Virus record (IMG/VR): IMGVR_UViG_3300035703_000027
Span: 57,190-121,189 of that record
Source: a virus
Strand: one strand, 5' to 3'
DNA: 64,000 bases
Position 1 is the first letter of the stretch, and each line of letters opens with the position of its first letter. Positions 23,271-32,622 of the stretch are shown in pieces. The notes beneath the pieces were generated by a model. It was not told where the DNA came from. It did no database searches and saw only the letters and a list, made by a program, of their open reading frames with translations. The translations under genes were made by a program, and so were the position numbers.

Positions 23271-23860
23271 ACTTCAAGACGGACGTGATCGCCTACCTCC
23301 AGACCCAGGTGGCGGCGCAGGCGCCGGCCATCCCGTGCCGGGTGCTGAACGCTTACCCCAAGGGGCTGGAGCTGCTGCCTTGTATCAGCGTGAACCACAT
23401 GGCGGGCTCGCTGGAGCGGCAGTTCATCGGCGGCGGGCGCCTCGGGGTGGTGCAGAACGCGGCGGGCGACTGGGTGGACACCGAATCTGCCTACTGGCGT
23501 CAGTCGCTGGAGGTGAGCCTGTGGACCACGAACCCGAAAACGCGCGATGTGCTGGCAAATGCCTGCCGGATGGTGCTATGGCGCATGGTACGGTACTTCT
23601 CGGACACCGCAGACGTGCACGAGATGCGCGTTACGGAGCAAGGCGACGGTCAGGATCTGGAGCAACGGGCCCCGGCTGACGTGTTCTCCGCTGTGTTCGA
23701 GGTGTCCGCGCTCATCCCCATCGACATCGAGTGGCCGCTGGATCTGAGCGAGGGCTTTGAACTCACCGCAGACCTCAACGACAACGTGATGACCGTCTCG
23801 TTTGAAGCACCGCCCCCCGCAGGCGAGACGACCGCCCCAGGCGACACCCCCGCCGTGTAG
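23267..23860 (+). CDS. Tail terminator-like protein
   Basis: A 197-residue protein; ATG 23267 has GGAGGCCGCTC upstream and overlaps the previous stop. MNFKTDVIAYLQTQVAAQAPAIP and the central SLEVSLWTTNPKTRDVLANACRMVLWRM match the alpha/beta layout of tail terminators, which cap the tail tube under the head (inference). It sits directly before the sheath gene, as in many myoviruses. The C-terminus is Pro/Thr-rich. Confidence 0.6.
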   Translation: MNFKTDVIAYLQTQVAAQAPAIPCRVLNAYPKGLELLPCISVNHMAGSLERQFIGGGRLGVVQNAAGDWVDTESAYWRQSLEVSLWTTNPKTRDVLANACRMVLWRMVRYFSDTADVHEMRVTEQGDGQDLEQRAPADVFSAVFEVSALIPIDIEWPLDLSEGFELTADLNDNVMTVSFEAPPPAGETTAPGDTPAV

Positions 23861-23869
23861 GAGGGACCT

Positions 23870-25630
23870 ATGGCAACTCGTGGCATCTACTTCGGGGGTC
23901 GCACGATCCTGATCCCCGGCGCATACGCGCAAGGCGACGCCTCCGATCTGGTGGAGATCACCGTCGGGGCGCTCAACATCGTCATGCTGGTCGGCGAGTC
24001 GGAGGGCGGCGAGCCCAACACCCCGCTGGTGTTCAACGCGGCCGGCCAGGACGCCGCCCTGGCCGTCCTGCGCGGCGGGCCCCTGTACGAGGCGGCCCGT
24101 GCCACCTGGAACCCGAGCCCCAGCAGCGCGGGCGCCGACGTGGTGATCGCGGTGCGGGTCAACCCGGCGGTGCGGGCCTCGCACACCTTCCTGAGCGGCG
24201 CGGCGACGCCCGACAACTGCCTGACGGTGCGCGCGCGCGACTACGGCAAGCACGGCAACAACGCCCAGATCCAGATTCTCGCCGGGACAGCCGACGCCGA
24301 CGCCCGCATCGTCAAGGTGCGCAAACTGGAAGATGGTGTGGACCAGACCAGCCCCGAGTTGGGCAAGGTGCTCGGGCTCGCCTACACCGGCAACGGCACG
24401 GCCACGGCCGAGGTCGTCGAGGTGTACGGGGAGCCCCGCCTCGTGCTCTCTGTGACGGGCGCCACCGACGGCTCCGCATCCTTCACCAAGACCCTGACGG
24501 ACGCGGACGTGGCGACGATCGCCAAGCTGGCCGGCTGGCTGAACGCGCAGACGGGCTTCACCACCAAGGTGTTCGGCCACGACACGATGGCCTCCGCGCT
24601 GCTGGACCGCACGGCCGCCCCGGTGCCCCTGAGCAGCACGCCGACCGCCCTGCGGGGTGTCAACGGCGCGATCGCGGACTGGCTGAACCGCTTCAGCCCC
24701 GCCGCGATCGCCGAGGTGCTCACGCTCGACGCGGTGGCGCCGGCCGGCCCCGTGTTCCTCTCGGGCGGCGGCAACGGTGCGCCCACGCTGGTGCACTGGA
24801 AGAACGCCCTCAAGCAGCTCGAAAGCCAGCCCGGGTACTTCCTCGTGCCCTGCACGGGCGACGCGCTGGTGCACCAGGCATGCCTGGAGCACGTGCTGCG
24901 GATGAGCGACATCAAGATCAAGCGGCGCCGGCAGCTCTGGGTCGGTCACGACCCCGGGCTCGTGACCTTCAGCCCGGACGGCACGGTGGACTTCGACGCG
25001 CTGGAGGCCGCCATCTTCACGCTCAACTCCGAGCGCTGCGTCTACGCCACGCCCGGCATCTACCGGGAGTCGGGCGGGGCCAAGACCCTGTTCGGTTCGT
25101 GGCTGCTGGCCGCCGCCCTCGCCGGCATGAAGGCGGGCGGGATGCCGCAGGAGTCGCTCACGTTCAAGTACGTCAGCGCCCTCGCCGTCGAGGGCATCTT
25201 CGACAGCCTGGAGCAGGAGCAGGCCATCCTGGCGGCGGCGACGCCGCTCGTGCCCGTGCCCAACAAGGGCTTCCAGGTGGTGCTCAACCAGTTCGCCCAG
25301 ACCCGCACCACCAACGTGCTGGAGGTCGAACCGTCGGTGCTGCACTGCGCCGACACCCTGCTAACCAACCTGGAGATGGTGCTCGGCGAGAAGTACACGG
25401 GCAAGCCCGTGACCAGTGACGTAACCTTCCGCCTCAACCAGATCAAGGGCGACACCGAGAAGGTGCTCGCCGAGGCCAGGCGCCTCGGGATGCTGGTCGG
25501 GGACGCCAAGGTGACGCGCGTGACCTACCAGAACCGCACCTACGCCGTCGAACTCAAGGCCGCAATCGCCGAGCCAGGCAACTACATCACCATCGCGGCC
25601 AAGTGGCAGGCCGTGCAGGGCTCGGTTTAG
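23870..25630 (+). CDS. Contractile tail sheath protein
   Basis: A 586-residue protein with GGAGGGACCT before ATG 23870. The N-terminus (IPGAYAQGDASDL, then GALNIVMLVGESEGG) and the C-terminal domain (QIKGDTEKVLAEARRLGMLVGDAKVTRVTYQNRTYAVELKAAIAEPGNYITI) are characteristic of sheath proteins. Sheath subunits wrap the tube and contract to drive it through the envelope. Its presence defines a myovirus morphology. The tube gene follows. Confidence 0.85.
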   Translation: MATRGIYFGGRTILIPGAYAQGDASDLVEITVGALNIVMLVGESEGGEPNTPLVFNAAGQDAALAVLRGGPLYEAARATWNPSPSSAGADVVIAVRVNPAVRASHTFLSGAATPDNCLTVRARDYGKHGNNAQIQILAGTADADARIVKVRKLEDGVDQTSPELGKVLGLAYTGNGTATAEVVEVYGEPRLVLSVTGATDGSASFTKTLTDADVATIAKLAGWLNAQTGFTTKVFGHDTMASALLDRTAAPVPLSSTPTALRGVNGAIADWLNRFSPAAIAEVLTLDAVAPAGPVFLSGGGNGAPTLVHWKNALKQLESQPGYFLVPCTGDALVHQACLEHVLRMSDIKIKRRRQLWVGHDPGLVTFSPDGTVDFDALEAAIFTLNSERCVYATPGIYRESGGAKTLFGSWLLAAALAGMKAGGMPQESLTFKYVSALAVEGIFDSLEQEQAILAAATPLVPVPNKGFQVVLNQFAQTRTTNVLEVEPSVLHCADTLLTNLEMVLGEKYTGKPVTSDVTFRLNQIKGDTEKVLAEARRLGMLVGDAKVTRVTYQNRTYAVELKAAIAEPGNYITIAAKWQAVQGSV

Positions 25631-25649
25631 GTAGAGGAGGCACCCAGCG

Positions 25650-26234
25650 ATGGCAAAGAAAGACAAGCAATACGTTCGCTCGCACCTGCAAGCGATCATC
25701 TACCTCAAAACAGGCGCCGCCGAAGCGACAGCGCAGCCCATCGGGCACGCGCGGTTGCAATCCTTCAGCGCGGATCACGACTACGGCACGCAGCCCGTGC
25801 ACGGCCTCGGGGACTACCTGCCGGCCGAGCACGTGCACCTGAAGTTCTCGGGCACCATCCAGCTCGAAGCCTTCATGATCCGCAAGGCCGACCTGGTGGC
25901 CCTCGGGCTCGCCCCGCTGGGCGACACCATCCTGCAAAGCGGCACCCTGGAGATCAGCATCCAGGACCCGGACAACGGGGGCAAGGTGCTGCGGAGCTAC
26001 GAGGGCGTCACCATCCAGCGCTACAGTGAGAACGTTCGGGAAGGCCAGATTTGCGGCGAGAACGCCACGTGCTTCTTCCGCGAGGTCAAGCACGATACCG
26101 ACTTCTACTCCGGCTACGCGAGCGCCCCGAGCCCCATCGAGACGACGCCCACGGCCGTCGAACCCGTCAAGCCGGGTGAAACCACGGCCGATCCGACCAC
26201 CAGTCCGGCAGCCGGCTCGCCGCCGGGCAACTAA
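25650..26234 (+). CDS. Tail tube protein
   Basis: A 194-residue protein following the sheath, in the conserved sheath-tube order. It is beta-rich with YLPAEHVHLKFSGTIQLEAFMIRK and TLEISIQDPDNGGKVLRSYEGVTIQRY, typical of tube subunits that form the inner channel. The last 45 residues are a flexible Pro/Thr-rich tail. GGAGG lies before ATG 25650. Confidence 0.8.
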   Translation: MAKKDKQYVRSHLQAIIYLKTGAAEATAQPIGHARLQSFSADHDYGTQPVHGLGDYLPAEHVHLKFSGTIQLEAFMIRKADLVALGLAPLGDTILQSGTLEISIQDPDNGGKVLRSYEGVTIQRYSENVREGQICGENATCFFREVKHDTDFYSGYASAPSPIETTPTAVEPVKPGETTADPTTSPAAGSPPGN

Positions 26235-26288
26235 CGCCGGATGACCCCCACCGCGCGCCCGCGCGCCCCCCGAAAGGCACCACCGCCC

Positions 26289-26738
26289 ATGCCGAACCCC
26301 ACCGACACCCAGCAACAGGCCGCCCTGGGCATCGCCTACACCGAGCGCTTCACCCTGGCCCAGGCGGTCGAGAGCTTCAACGCCACGCGCGCGCCCATCC
26401 CCAGTGCGGATGGGCGCGTGGTCGAACCCGAGGCGCAACGGCTGACCTTCAGCGACGACTGGTATGCCCGTCACGCGGGGGAGTTCGTGCTGCGGCGGCC
26501 GTCGCTCTACGACGAGATCGCCATGCGGGTGCGCACGGACGCGCTGTCCGGCGGCCGGGCGGAGGCCCTGAGCGGCCTCACGCGCTGGCTGATCGAAGCC
26601 ACGGCGGTGGCGGAGACGCTGCTCATCGGCAAGCCGGACTGGTTCAGCCTCGCCACGCTGCGGGACACGGACGTGCTCTACCTCGTGCACCACTGGTACA
26701 CGGAGTGGAGCGCCCGATTTCGCGACGGCGTTTCATGA
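26289..26738 (+). CDS. Tail assembly chaperone, N-terminal (G-like) frame
   Basis: A 149-residue protein between tube and tape measure, the place of the conserved frameshifted tail assembly chaperone pair. It is helical (LTRWLIEATAVAETLLIGKPDWFSL, DVLYLVHHWYTEW). ATG 26289 has only GAAAGGC 12 bases upstream; ATG 26241 (16 codons earlier) is an alternative without a site. It ends GGC GTT TCA TGA where the next frame takes over. Confidence 0.65.
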   Translation: MPNPTDTQQQAALGIAYTERFTLAQAVESFNATRAPIPSADGRVVEPEAQRLTFSDDWYARHAGEFVLRRPSLYDEIAMRVRTDALSGGRAEALSGLTRWLIEATAVAETLLIGKPDWFSLATLRDTDVLYLVHHWYTEWSARFRDGVS

Positions 26739-26805
26739 GCACCTCCCGGCGATCGCCCGGGCGGAACGCGAGAGCCTGTACGGCGTCTGGCGGGCGCGCT
26801 TCGGC

Positions 26806-27123
26806 GTGAGCCTGGCGGACGAGCGCGCCCGGCGTGTCACCTACGAGCAGGCCGTGCTGGACCTCGAACTGGTGCGCGCGGATGCCGGGGAGGCCGAGCG
26901 CCGGAGCGACCTCGATGACTGGTACGCTCAGATGGAGGAAGCCGACCAGACGCGCGCGCCGGCGGCGGCGCCCGAGGGGCTCGTGGCCCCGGACGTGGAC
27001 GCGGCCAACCAGGACGCGGAGGCGGCAGAGCGGCGGCTGGCGGCGTTGCAGGCGGGGGCGTTCGAGCTGAAGGACGAGACGGTCTACGAGATCGTGGACT
27101 GGAGGGCGGGTGGCACAGATTGA
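26806..27123 (+). CDS. Tail assembly chaperone, C-terminal (T-like) frame
   Basis: An open frame of +1 relative phase (equivalently -2). It is open from well upstream (at least 26620) across the stop of the G-like gene and reads HEHLPAIARAERESLYGVWRARFG before the first possible start, GTG 26806, which has no clear ribosome site. It encodes ADERARRVTYEQAVLDLELV and an acidic tail and ends inside the tape-measure start. Expression as a G-T fusion by frameshifting is expected from other tailed phages. Confidence 0.6.
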   Translation: MSLADERARRVTYEQAVLDLELVRADAGEAERRSDLDDWYAQMEEADQTRAPAAAPEGLVAPDVDAANQDAEAAERRLAALQAGAFELKDETVYEIVDWRAGGTD

Positions 27124-29779
27124 GAACCTGGGCTTCGAGGCCCGGATCGACGTGACCCAGGCCCAGGGGGCCCTCGGAAAGCTGGAGGCCGGCCTGCGCG
27201 CGTTGCAGGAGGCGTTCGCGCGCGCCTCGCGGTCGCGCATCCCGATGCCGGACGCCACGGGCTTCGGCCGCAGCGTCAGCCAGATGGAGGAGCGGCTGCG
27301 GGCGGCCTCGCAGGCCTCGCTCGCGGCCACGAACCAGCTCGACAAGGCGCTCGCCACGATGGCGGCACTGACAAACCAGCGCGTGCAGGCCGCGGCCCGG
27401 GGCAGCACCAACCAGTTGGAGCAGCTCGACCGCAAGATCCTACAGGTGCAGCAGCGCATCCGCACGCTGCACGCGCAGCCGGTTGGCCCGGCGGGCGGCA
27501 TGGGGGGCGGGGGCGCTGGCGGGGCGATGGGCGCGGGCGCCATGGGCGGTGGGCGCGGCCCGGGGGGTGGCGGCGTGCCGCACCACCTGGCGATGGTGCC
27601 TGCGACGGGCGCGCGCACAGCGAACGTCACGAACTTCGCCTCCGGCATGGCCCAGAGCGGCGGCAGCGTGGTGGGCAGCGGCCTCGGGACCGTCGTGGGG
27701 GCCTCGATGGGGTCCGCGGTGCCGGTGATCGGCACGGCGATCGGGGCAGCGCTTGGCGGGATGGTGGGCGGCACCATGCTGAACACCATGCTCGGGTTCG
27801 TGTCGGGTGCGGTGGCGCGGCAGTCCGAGGAGTACATCCGCGAAACCAACCTGTTCAGCCGAGACTCTGTGGTGCGGGGCTTGGAGCCCAACCTGCGCCG
27901 CGAGACGGTGGAGGCGACGGCCGAACGGGTCCAGTTGGCGGGGCGCGCCGACCTGTTCACGCGCGAAGAAACCCGGGGCGCCTACGAGGCGCTCGCGCGC
28001 GGGCAGGGCTTCGTGTCCGATCCCGCGCTGCTGAGCACGCTGAACTTCACGCGCGCCTTCGGCCTCTCGGCCCAGGAGACGGCGGGGCAGATCGGCCGAG
28101 CCGGCCTGTTTACCTCGCTGGATGGCGACCTGACGCGCCAGTTGGCGGCGGGCATCCAGAACTCCGGCATGATGGAGCGGACAGAGGAGGCGCTGGAGGC
28201 CTCCGTCAGCCTGCTGGAGGGCCTCGGCGGGCGCATCGGCAAGCTGAACGACACCCAGACAGCGCAGTTGCTCGCCTTCCAGGCGTCGCTCGCGGGCACG
28301 AACAACCCGCTCTTCCAGGGCCAGCGCGGCGCGCGCGTGGCGCAGGACTTCATGGGCGCGATGGCCGACGGCGCGACGGACGACCAGATGGACGCCCTCA
28401 TCACGCAGGGCCTCATGCGCTACGGCTCCCAGGTGGATCCGTCCTTCGACCCCCAAAAGGCCACCTACTTCGACATGCTCAAGTACCGGGAGACGAACGC
28501 CCTCGACACGGCCAAGTCGTTTTCGATGTTCGCCCGCAACGAGCTGGGCATGGACGACACCGTGGTGCAGATGATGCTGCGCAAGATGACGGGCTGGAGC
28601 GCGACACAGACCGGCGCGTTCTACGAGAACTTCTTCAAGCCCGGGAAGTTCGGGGACCAGGGCCTGATCCAAGCCAAGGACGGCCAGCGCGTGATCGACC
28701 AGGGGCGGGAGGTGCAGCGCAAGGCGTTTTTTGACCAAAAAGATGAGGGCAAGGTGGGCCGGGCGGAGCTGGCGCGCAAGACAGCGCTCGACAGCGAGGA
28801 CTTCGACCGGGCAATCGGCTACGCCGGCTTCCGCAGCTTCAAGGAGCTGCAAAGCACGGTGTTGGGGGTCGGCAACAACCTCATGAACTTCGTGAACCCG
28901 GCGATCGCCAAGTTCAACGAGCTGCTCGCGAACATGGGGGACGTGGTGAACGGCCGGCTGCCGGGCGGCCAGACCGGGTTCGCGGCGCGCTCGGACGGCA
29001 GCCCCGGCGGGCGCGTGCCGCCGGGCGTGGCAGCCGGGCGCCTGTTCATGACGGGCGGGCGCGGCCAGGTCACGAGCGAGGCCGCCGCGGTCCGCCGCAA
29101 CCCCGTGACGGGCCAGATGCAGCCGCACGATGGCATGGACGTTGGGGCGGCGGCCGGGACGCCGGTGTACGCGGCCGAGGCGGGCACCGTCCGCTTCGCG
29201 GGGCCGGCGGGCGACATGGGCAACATGGTGGCGATCGACCACGAGGATGGCAGCATGAGCCGCTACGGGCACCTGCTGGAGGTGCTGGTGGGGACGGGGC
29301 AGCAGGTGTCACGCGGCCAGATGATCGGGAAGGTGGGCTCGACGGGGCGCTCGACGGGCCCCCACCTGCACTTCGAGGTGCGTCGCGGCGGTCAGGCGAT
29401 GGGCCAGGCCGGGGTGGACCAGTGGCTCCAGCAGCACGGGGGCGGCCCGCCCGGGGCGGCGCCGCCGGCCTCCGCGCCGGCGCCCGCGCCGGGCCCGACG
29501 CCGCGCCCTGCGGGCACGCCGCGGCCCGGCCCCTCACCGCGGCCGGCGCAGACCGGCGCGGTGCCCGGGGTCAACCCGCGGGACTACGCGGGCGCGCCCG
29601 CGGCGGCGGTGGCGGGCGCCGGGGGCGCGGCCATCGGGATGCAGGTGGCGTTCTCGCAAAACTTCCAGGTGGTGGGCGGCGACCCCGAGCAGGTGCGGCG
29701 GGCCGCGCGCGAGGGGGCGATCGAGGGCTACAAGCAGGCGGCGACCATGCTGGCCGGGATGACGATGGGAAATGTCTGA
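27110..29779 (+). CDS. Tape measure protein with M23 peptidase domain
   Basis: An 889-residue protein starting at GTG 27110 (GGAGG upstream), overlapping the previous frame. Residues 1-120 are coiled-coil. Residues about 125-240 are Gly/Ala-rich with hydrophobic runs (MAQSGGSVVGSGLGTVVGAS). The M23/LytM endopeptidase domain spans about 665-770 with zinc ligands in PHDGMD and GPHLHFEV. A Pro-rich linker and small C-terminal domain follow. It sets tail length; the peptidase would open peptidoglycan during DNA entry. The size suggests a tail near 130 nm by the usual 0.15 nm per residue. Confidence 0.85.
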   Translation: MAQIENLGFEARIDVTQAQGALGKLEAGLRALQEAFARASRSRIPMPDATGFGRSVSQMEERLRAASQASLAATNQLDKALATMAALTNQRVQAAARGSTNQLEQLDRKILQVQQRIRTLHAQPVGPAGGMGGGGAGGAMGAGAMGGGRGPGGGGVPHHLAMVPATGARTANVTNFASGMAQSGGSVVGSGLGTVVGASMGSAVPVIGTAIGAALGGMVGGTMLNTMLGFVSGAVARQSEEYIRETNLFSRDSVVRGLEPNLRRETVEATAERVQLAGRADLFTREETRGAYEALARGQGFVSDPALLSTLNFTRAFGLSAQETAGQIGRAGLFTSLDGDLTRQLAAGIQNSGMMERTEEALEASVSLLEGLGGRIGKLNDTQTAQLLAFQASLAGTNNPLFQGQRGARVAQDFMGAMADGATDDQMDALITQGLMRYGSQVDPSFDPQKATYFDMLKYRETNALDTAKSFSMFARNELGMDDTVVQMMLRKMTGWSATQTGAFYENFFKPGKFGDQGLIQAKDGQRVIDQGREVQRKAFFDQKDEGKVGRAELARKTALDSEDFDRAIGYAGFRSFKELQSTVLGVGNNLMNFVNPAIAKFNELLANMGDVVNGRLPGGQTGFAARSDGSPGGRVPPGVAAGRLFMTGGRGQVTSEAAAVRRNPVTGQMQPHDGMDVGAAAGTPVYAAEAGTVRFAGPAGDMGNMVAIDHEDGSMSRYGHLLEVLVGTGQQVSRGQMIGKVGSTGRSTGPHLHFEVRRGGQAMGQAGVDQWLQQHGGGPPGAAPPASAPAPAPGPTPRPAGTPRPGPSPRPAQTGAVPGVNPRDYAGAPAAAVAGAGGAAIGMQVAFSQNFQVVGGDPEQVRRAAREGAIEGYKQAATMLAGMTMGNV

Positions 29780-31583
29780 AAAGACCACGCTGTACGGAGT
29801 CAACGGCAACTACGGCGGCTTGCCGGTTGTGACGGTGCTTGGCGAGGACCGTTCGACGCCGCTTGAGGAGGACATCGTGCTGGCGCAGCACCGCGGCGGC
29901 GTGAGCCTGTGCCGGGTGACGTTCTACAGCGCCAACGGGGTGTTCACGATCAACGGGCAGGTGGGCGAGGGCGAGGATCCCCTCGCGGGGGACCTCATCA
30001 GCGTGAGCACGCAGAAAGACCTGAGCGCGCCGGCGGGCACCTTCACGATCGTGATGCACGACCGCCCCATCCGCACGGAGGGCCCTTACAAGGGCATGCA
30101 CCTCGGGGACGTGGTGGCGCCGATGGATCTCGTGGTCATCTCGTTCGGGCGCCATGACCTCGACAAGCACGCGGTGCCGCTGACGGCCGTCATGGTGGGC
30201 GTGGTGGCGCAAGGCCCCACGGAGTCCGAGCGGATGGGCGAGCACGGGGTGGCGTCCCACACCGTGACCATCACGGGCCACGACTTCGGCAAGCTGTTCC
30301 TGAACGCGCAGCTCACCTACTTTCAGGACGTGCCAAACGCCGACCTGAAGGCCTTTGCGGCCCGCAACCTCATCTTCATCGACAAGGAGTTCAAGTTCCC
30401 GGCGGGGTCCAAGGCCTACATCATCGCGTACATCCTCGAAAAGGTGTTCTATCCCCGCGTCAGCCTGAGCTACCGCTTCGCGGCCGAGGGCACGCCGAAC
30501 GGCCTGCAAGACATCCGCAGCCTGTTCGGCTACTACCTCGGGCAGACCTACGGCCTTTTGTACGAGGGCAAGGCCTTCTTGCAGCAGGAGGACACGGTGT
30601 GGAACCTGATGGAGAACCACGCCGAGCAGCCATGGTGCGAGCTGTTCATCGACTGCGTGCCGGCGGAGGGGGATGCGGAACCTGAAGATTGGCTTAACCG
30701 TATGACCCAAGTCGGCGCCATTGACATCAGCGGCGCGCGCCAGGTGGGGCCAGAAGGCGAGTTCCGGCTGACACAGCAAGAGGGCGCGGAGCACGACGGC
30801 ATCAAGCCCAAGATCGTGCCGCGCACGTTCGACAACTCAAAGGTGTACCTGATACTGCGTATGGCCCCGTTCTGCAAAGATTCGTGGCGCCGGCTGCCGG
30901 TGTTCAAGATTGACGACACGGTGGTGCTAGACGGGACGGTCGGGGGCGAGCCGACGGTCTACAACGTGTTCTACGCAAAGGTGGCGGCCTTCCTCGGGAT
31001 GGACAAGGTGAGCGCGGTGCTCACGAACATCCCGCTGTTCAACCGCACGAGCTACCTGCGGTTCGGCTACCGGCCGCTGGTGGCGCACTCGTCGGTGTTC
31101 CCGCTAACGCGTAAGCAGCGCCAGGATCCCGCTTACAAGGCGGACAACACCTTCAGCGCGGTGTCGCGCACGCTCACCAAGCTGTTGTATGACTGGTACG
31201 CGCCAAGCGCCGACTTCGTGGCGGGCTCCATGACGGTGCAGGGCCATCCGGCCTACCGCATCGGGACGCGGCTCCGGCGCACCTACCTCTCCCGGGGCGA
31301 TCGCCGCACCGAGGTGCAGGTGCCGGTGATGGTGTCGCCCGACGCCCCGGTGGCGGGCGAGCCCCAGACCGTCACGATGGGGGGCGGGCCGCTGGTGCGC
31401 GAGTTCTACATCGAGGGCGTGAGCCACTCGTGGCAGGCCTTCGGGACCTACACGACGACGCTGCGGGTGACGCGCGGGCTGCCGCTCGCGGCGCGCGCGA
31501 CGGACCCGTCGGCGCGTCACCCCAAGTTCGACCAGGGCGACATCACGATCCCGCCCGACGACGTGTACCCCTTCCGCCACTAG
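29772..31583 (+). CDS. Baseplate hub protein (gp27/gpD-like)
   Basis: A 603-residue protein whose ATG 29772 overlaps the tape-measure end by eight bases. It is beta-rich with domains expected for a hub: GDLISVSTQKDLSAPAGTFTIVMHDRP, then TITGHDFGKLFLNAQLTYF, and a late domain PAYRIGTRLRRTYLS...REFYIEGVSHSWQAFGTYTTTLRV, a typical hub C-terminus. It would cap the tube and hold the spike encoded next. Confidence 0.75.
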   Translation: MSEKTTLYGVNGNYGGLPVVTVLGEDRSTPLEEDIVLAQHRGGVSLCRVTFYSANGVFTINGQVGEGEDPLAGDLISVSTQKDLSAPAGTFTIVMHDRPIRTEGPYKGMHLGDVVAPMDLVVISFGRHDLDKHAVPLTAVMVGVVAQGPTESERMGEHGVASHTVTITGHDFGKLFLNAQLTYFQDVPNADLKAFAARNLIFIDKEFKFPAGSKAYIIAYILEKVFYPRVSLSYRFAAEGTPNGLQDIRSLFGYYLGQTYGLLYEGKAFLQQEDTVWNLMENHAEQPWCELFIDCVPAEGDAEPEDWLNRMTQVGAIDISGARQVGPEGEFRLTQQEGAEHDGIKPKIVPRTFDNSKVYLILRMAPFCKDSWRRLPVFKIDDTVVLDGTVGGEPTVYNVFYAKVAAFLGMDKVSAVLTNIPLFNRTSYLRFGYRPLVAHSSVFPLTRKQRQDPAYKADNTFSAVSRTLTKLLYDWYAPSADFVAGSMTVQGHPAYRIGTRLRRTYLSRGDRRTEVQVPVMVSPDAPVAGEPQTVTMGGGPLVREFYIEGVSHSWQAFGTYTTTLRVTRGLPLAARATDPSARHPKFDQGDITIPPDDVYPFRH

Positions 31584-31592
31584 GAGGCCGCC

Positions 31593-32561
31593 GTGCTTCA
31601 CCACCGCCAGGCCGGGTTGCCGGCCCCCCGGGACACCCGCAAGGAGGCCGTGGGGGGGCTCTCGAACCTGCACATGGGCCGCGTGACCTTCGTGCACTGG
31701 GCGGAGCGCTGCGTGGATCTGCTGCTCGACGACGCCACGGTGCTGTCCCGGGTGCCGGTGCTCGGGCCGGACAGCGGGCCCGACCGCGGCACGGACGACC
31801 TCCCGCGAAAGCGCGCGCTGGTGGTGGTGGCGTTCCTGTACGGGCACCGCGACCAGCCGGTGGTGCTCGGGTGCCTGAACCGCCCCAGCCACGCGCTGCC
31901 GGTCCCGGAGGTGCCCGAGGACGATCGCGGGGGGCTGAGCCGCCGGGTGTGGGCGAGCGGGACGCACGCGGCGGTGCTCGGGGACGGCCAGTTCGAGCTG
32001 CGCACGCCGGACGGCACGGTGATCGTGGTCGGGCCGGAGCCGGCGGCGGTGGGCAACTTCAGCGAGACGCAGCGCGAGGCGTGGAACGGCAACCCCTACA
32101 AGGCGCCGGAGCCGGAGGCGCGCGAGGCACCGCCGGACTTCGCCGTGACCATCCGGCGCCCGGACGGCACGCATGTGACGCTCAAGGGCGGCAAGCTGAC
32201 GATCGAGGCGCCCGAGACGGTGGAGGTGACGCAGACCGACGGCGGCACGGTGCTGCTTGCGGGCGGCAAGGCGACGGTGACGGCGCCCGGGCGCATCCAG
32301 GTGGAGCAAGAGGGCCAGGGGTCCATCACGCTGGACGGCGCCACGCTGACGCTCAAGGCGCCCGGCAAGGTGGACGTGCAGGCGCCGTCCATTCACCTGC
32401 GCGCGGGGCCGTCGGGCCTCGCCGTGAGCCCTGCGGGCGTGGCGCTGGTGGGCCCGTCGCTCCAGTGGTACGCGACGCCCCTGACGGTCGCGCAGTTCCC
32501 GCCCGCGGGGCCCGTGAACCTCATCCCGATGCCGGGCGTGTCGCCGCTCCCGCTCGTGTAG
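31593..32561 (+). CDS. Baseplate spike (gpV-like)
   Basis: A 322-residue protein starting at GTG 31593 with AGGAGGCCGCC. The N-terminal half fits an OB-fold of the gpV/gp5 type (HMGRVTFVHWAERCVDLLLDD, LVVVAFLYGHRDQPVVLGCLNRP). The second half is a run of short beta repeats (TVEVTQTDGGTVLLAGGKAT, IQVEQEGQGSITLDGATLTL), i.e. a beta-helical needle. No metal-binding HxH tip is evident. A bipartite promoter starts just after its stop. Confidence 0.75.
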   Translation: MLHHRQAGLPAPRDTRKEAVGGLSNLHMGRVTFVHWAERCVDLLLDDATVLSRVPVLGPDSGPDRGTDDLPRKRALVVVAFLYGHRDQPVVLGCLNRPSHALPVPEVPEDDRGGLSRRVWASGTHAAVLGDGQFELRTPDGTVIVVGPEPAAVGNFSETQREAWNGNPYKAPEPEAREAPPDFAVTIRRPDGTHVTLKGGKLTIEAPETVEVTQTDGGTVLLAGGKATVTAPGRIQVEQEGQGSITLDGATLTLKAPGKVDVQAPSIHLRAGPSGLAVSPAGVALVGPSLQWYATPLTVAQFPPAGPVNLIPMPGVSPLPLV

Positions 32562-32564
32562 CCC

Positions 32565-32605
32565 TGGCAAAGCGAGGCGGCGGCGCGCCCCGGCCCCGCT
32601 AGACT
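32565..32605 (+). promoter_or_regulatory. Phage bipartite promoter
   Basis: TGGCAAA (32565-32571), exactly 28 bases, TAGACT (32600-32605), followed by a GGAGG site and ATG 32623. A fresh promoter inside the virion operon. Confidence 0.7.
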
Positions 32606-32622
32606 GGAGGCAGGAGGGGGCG

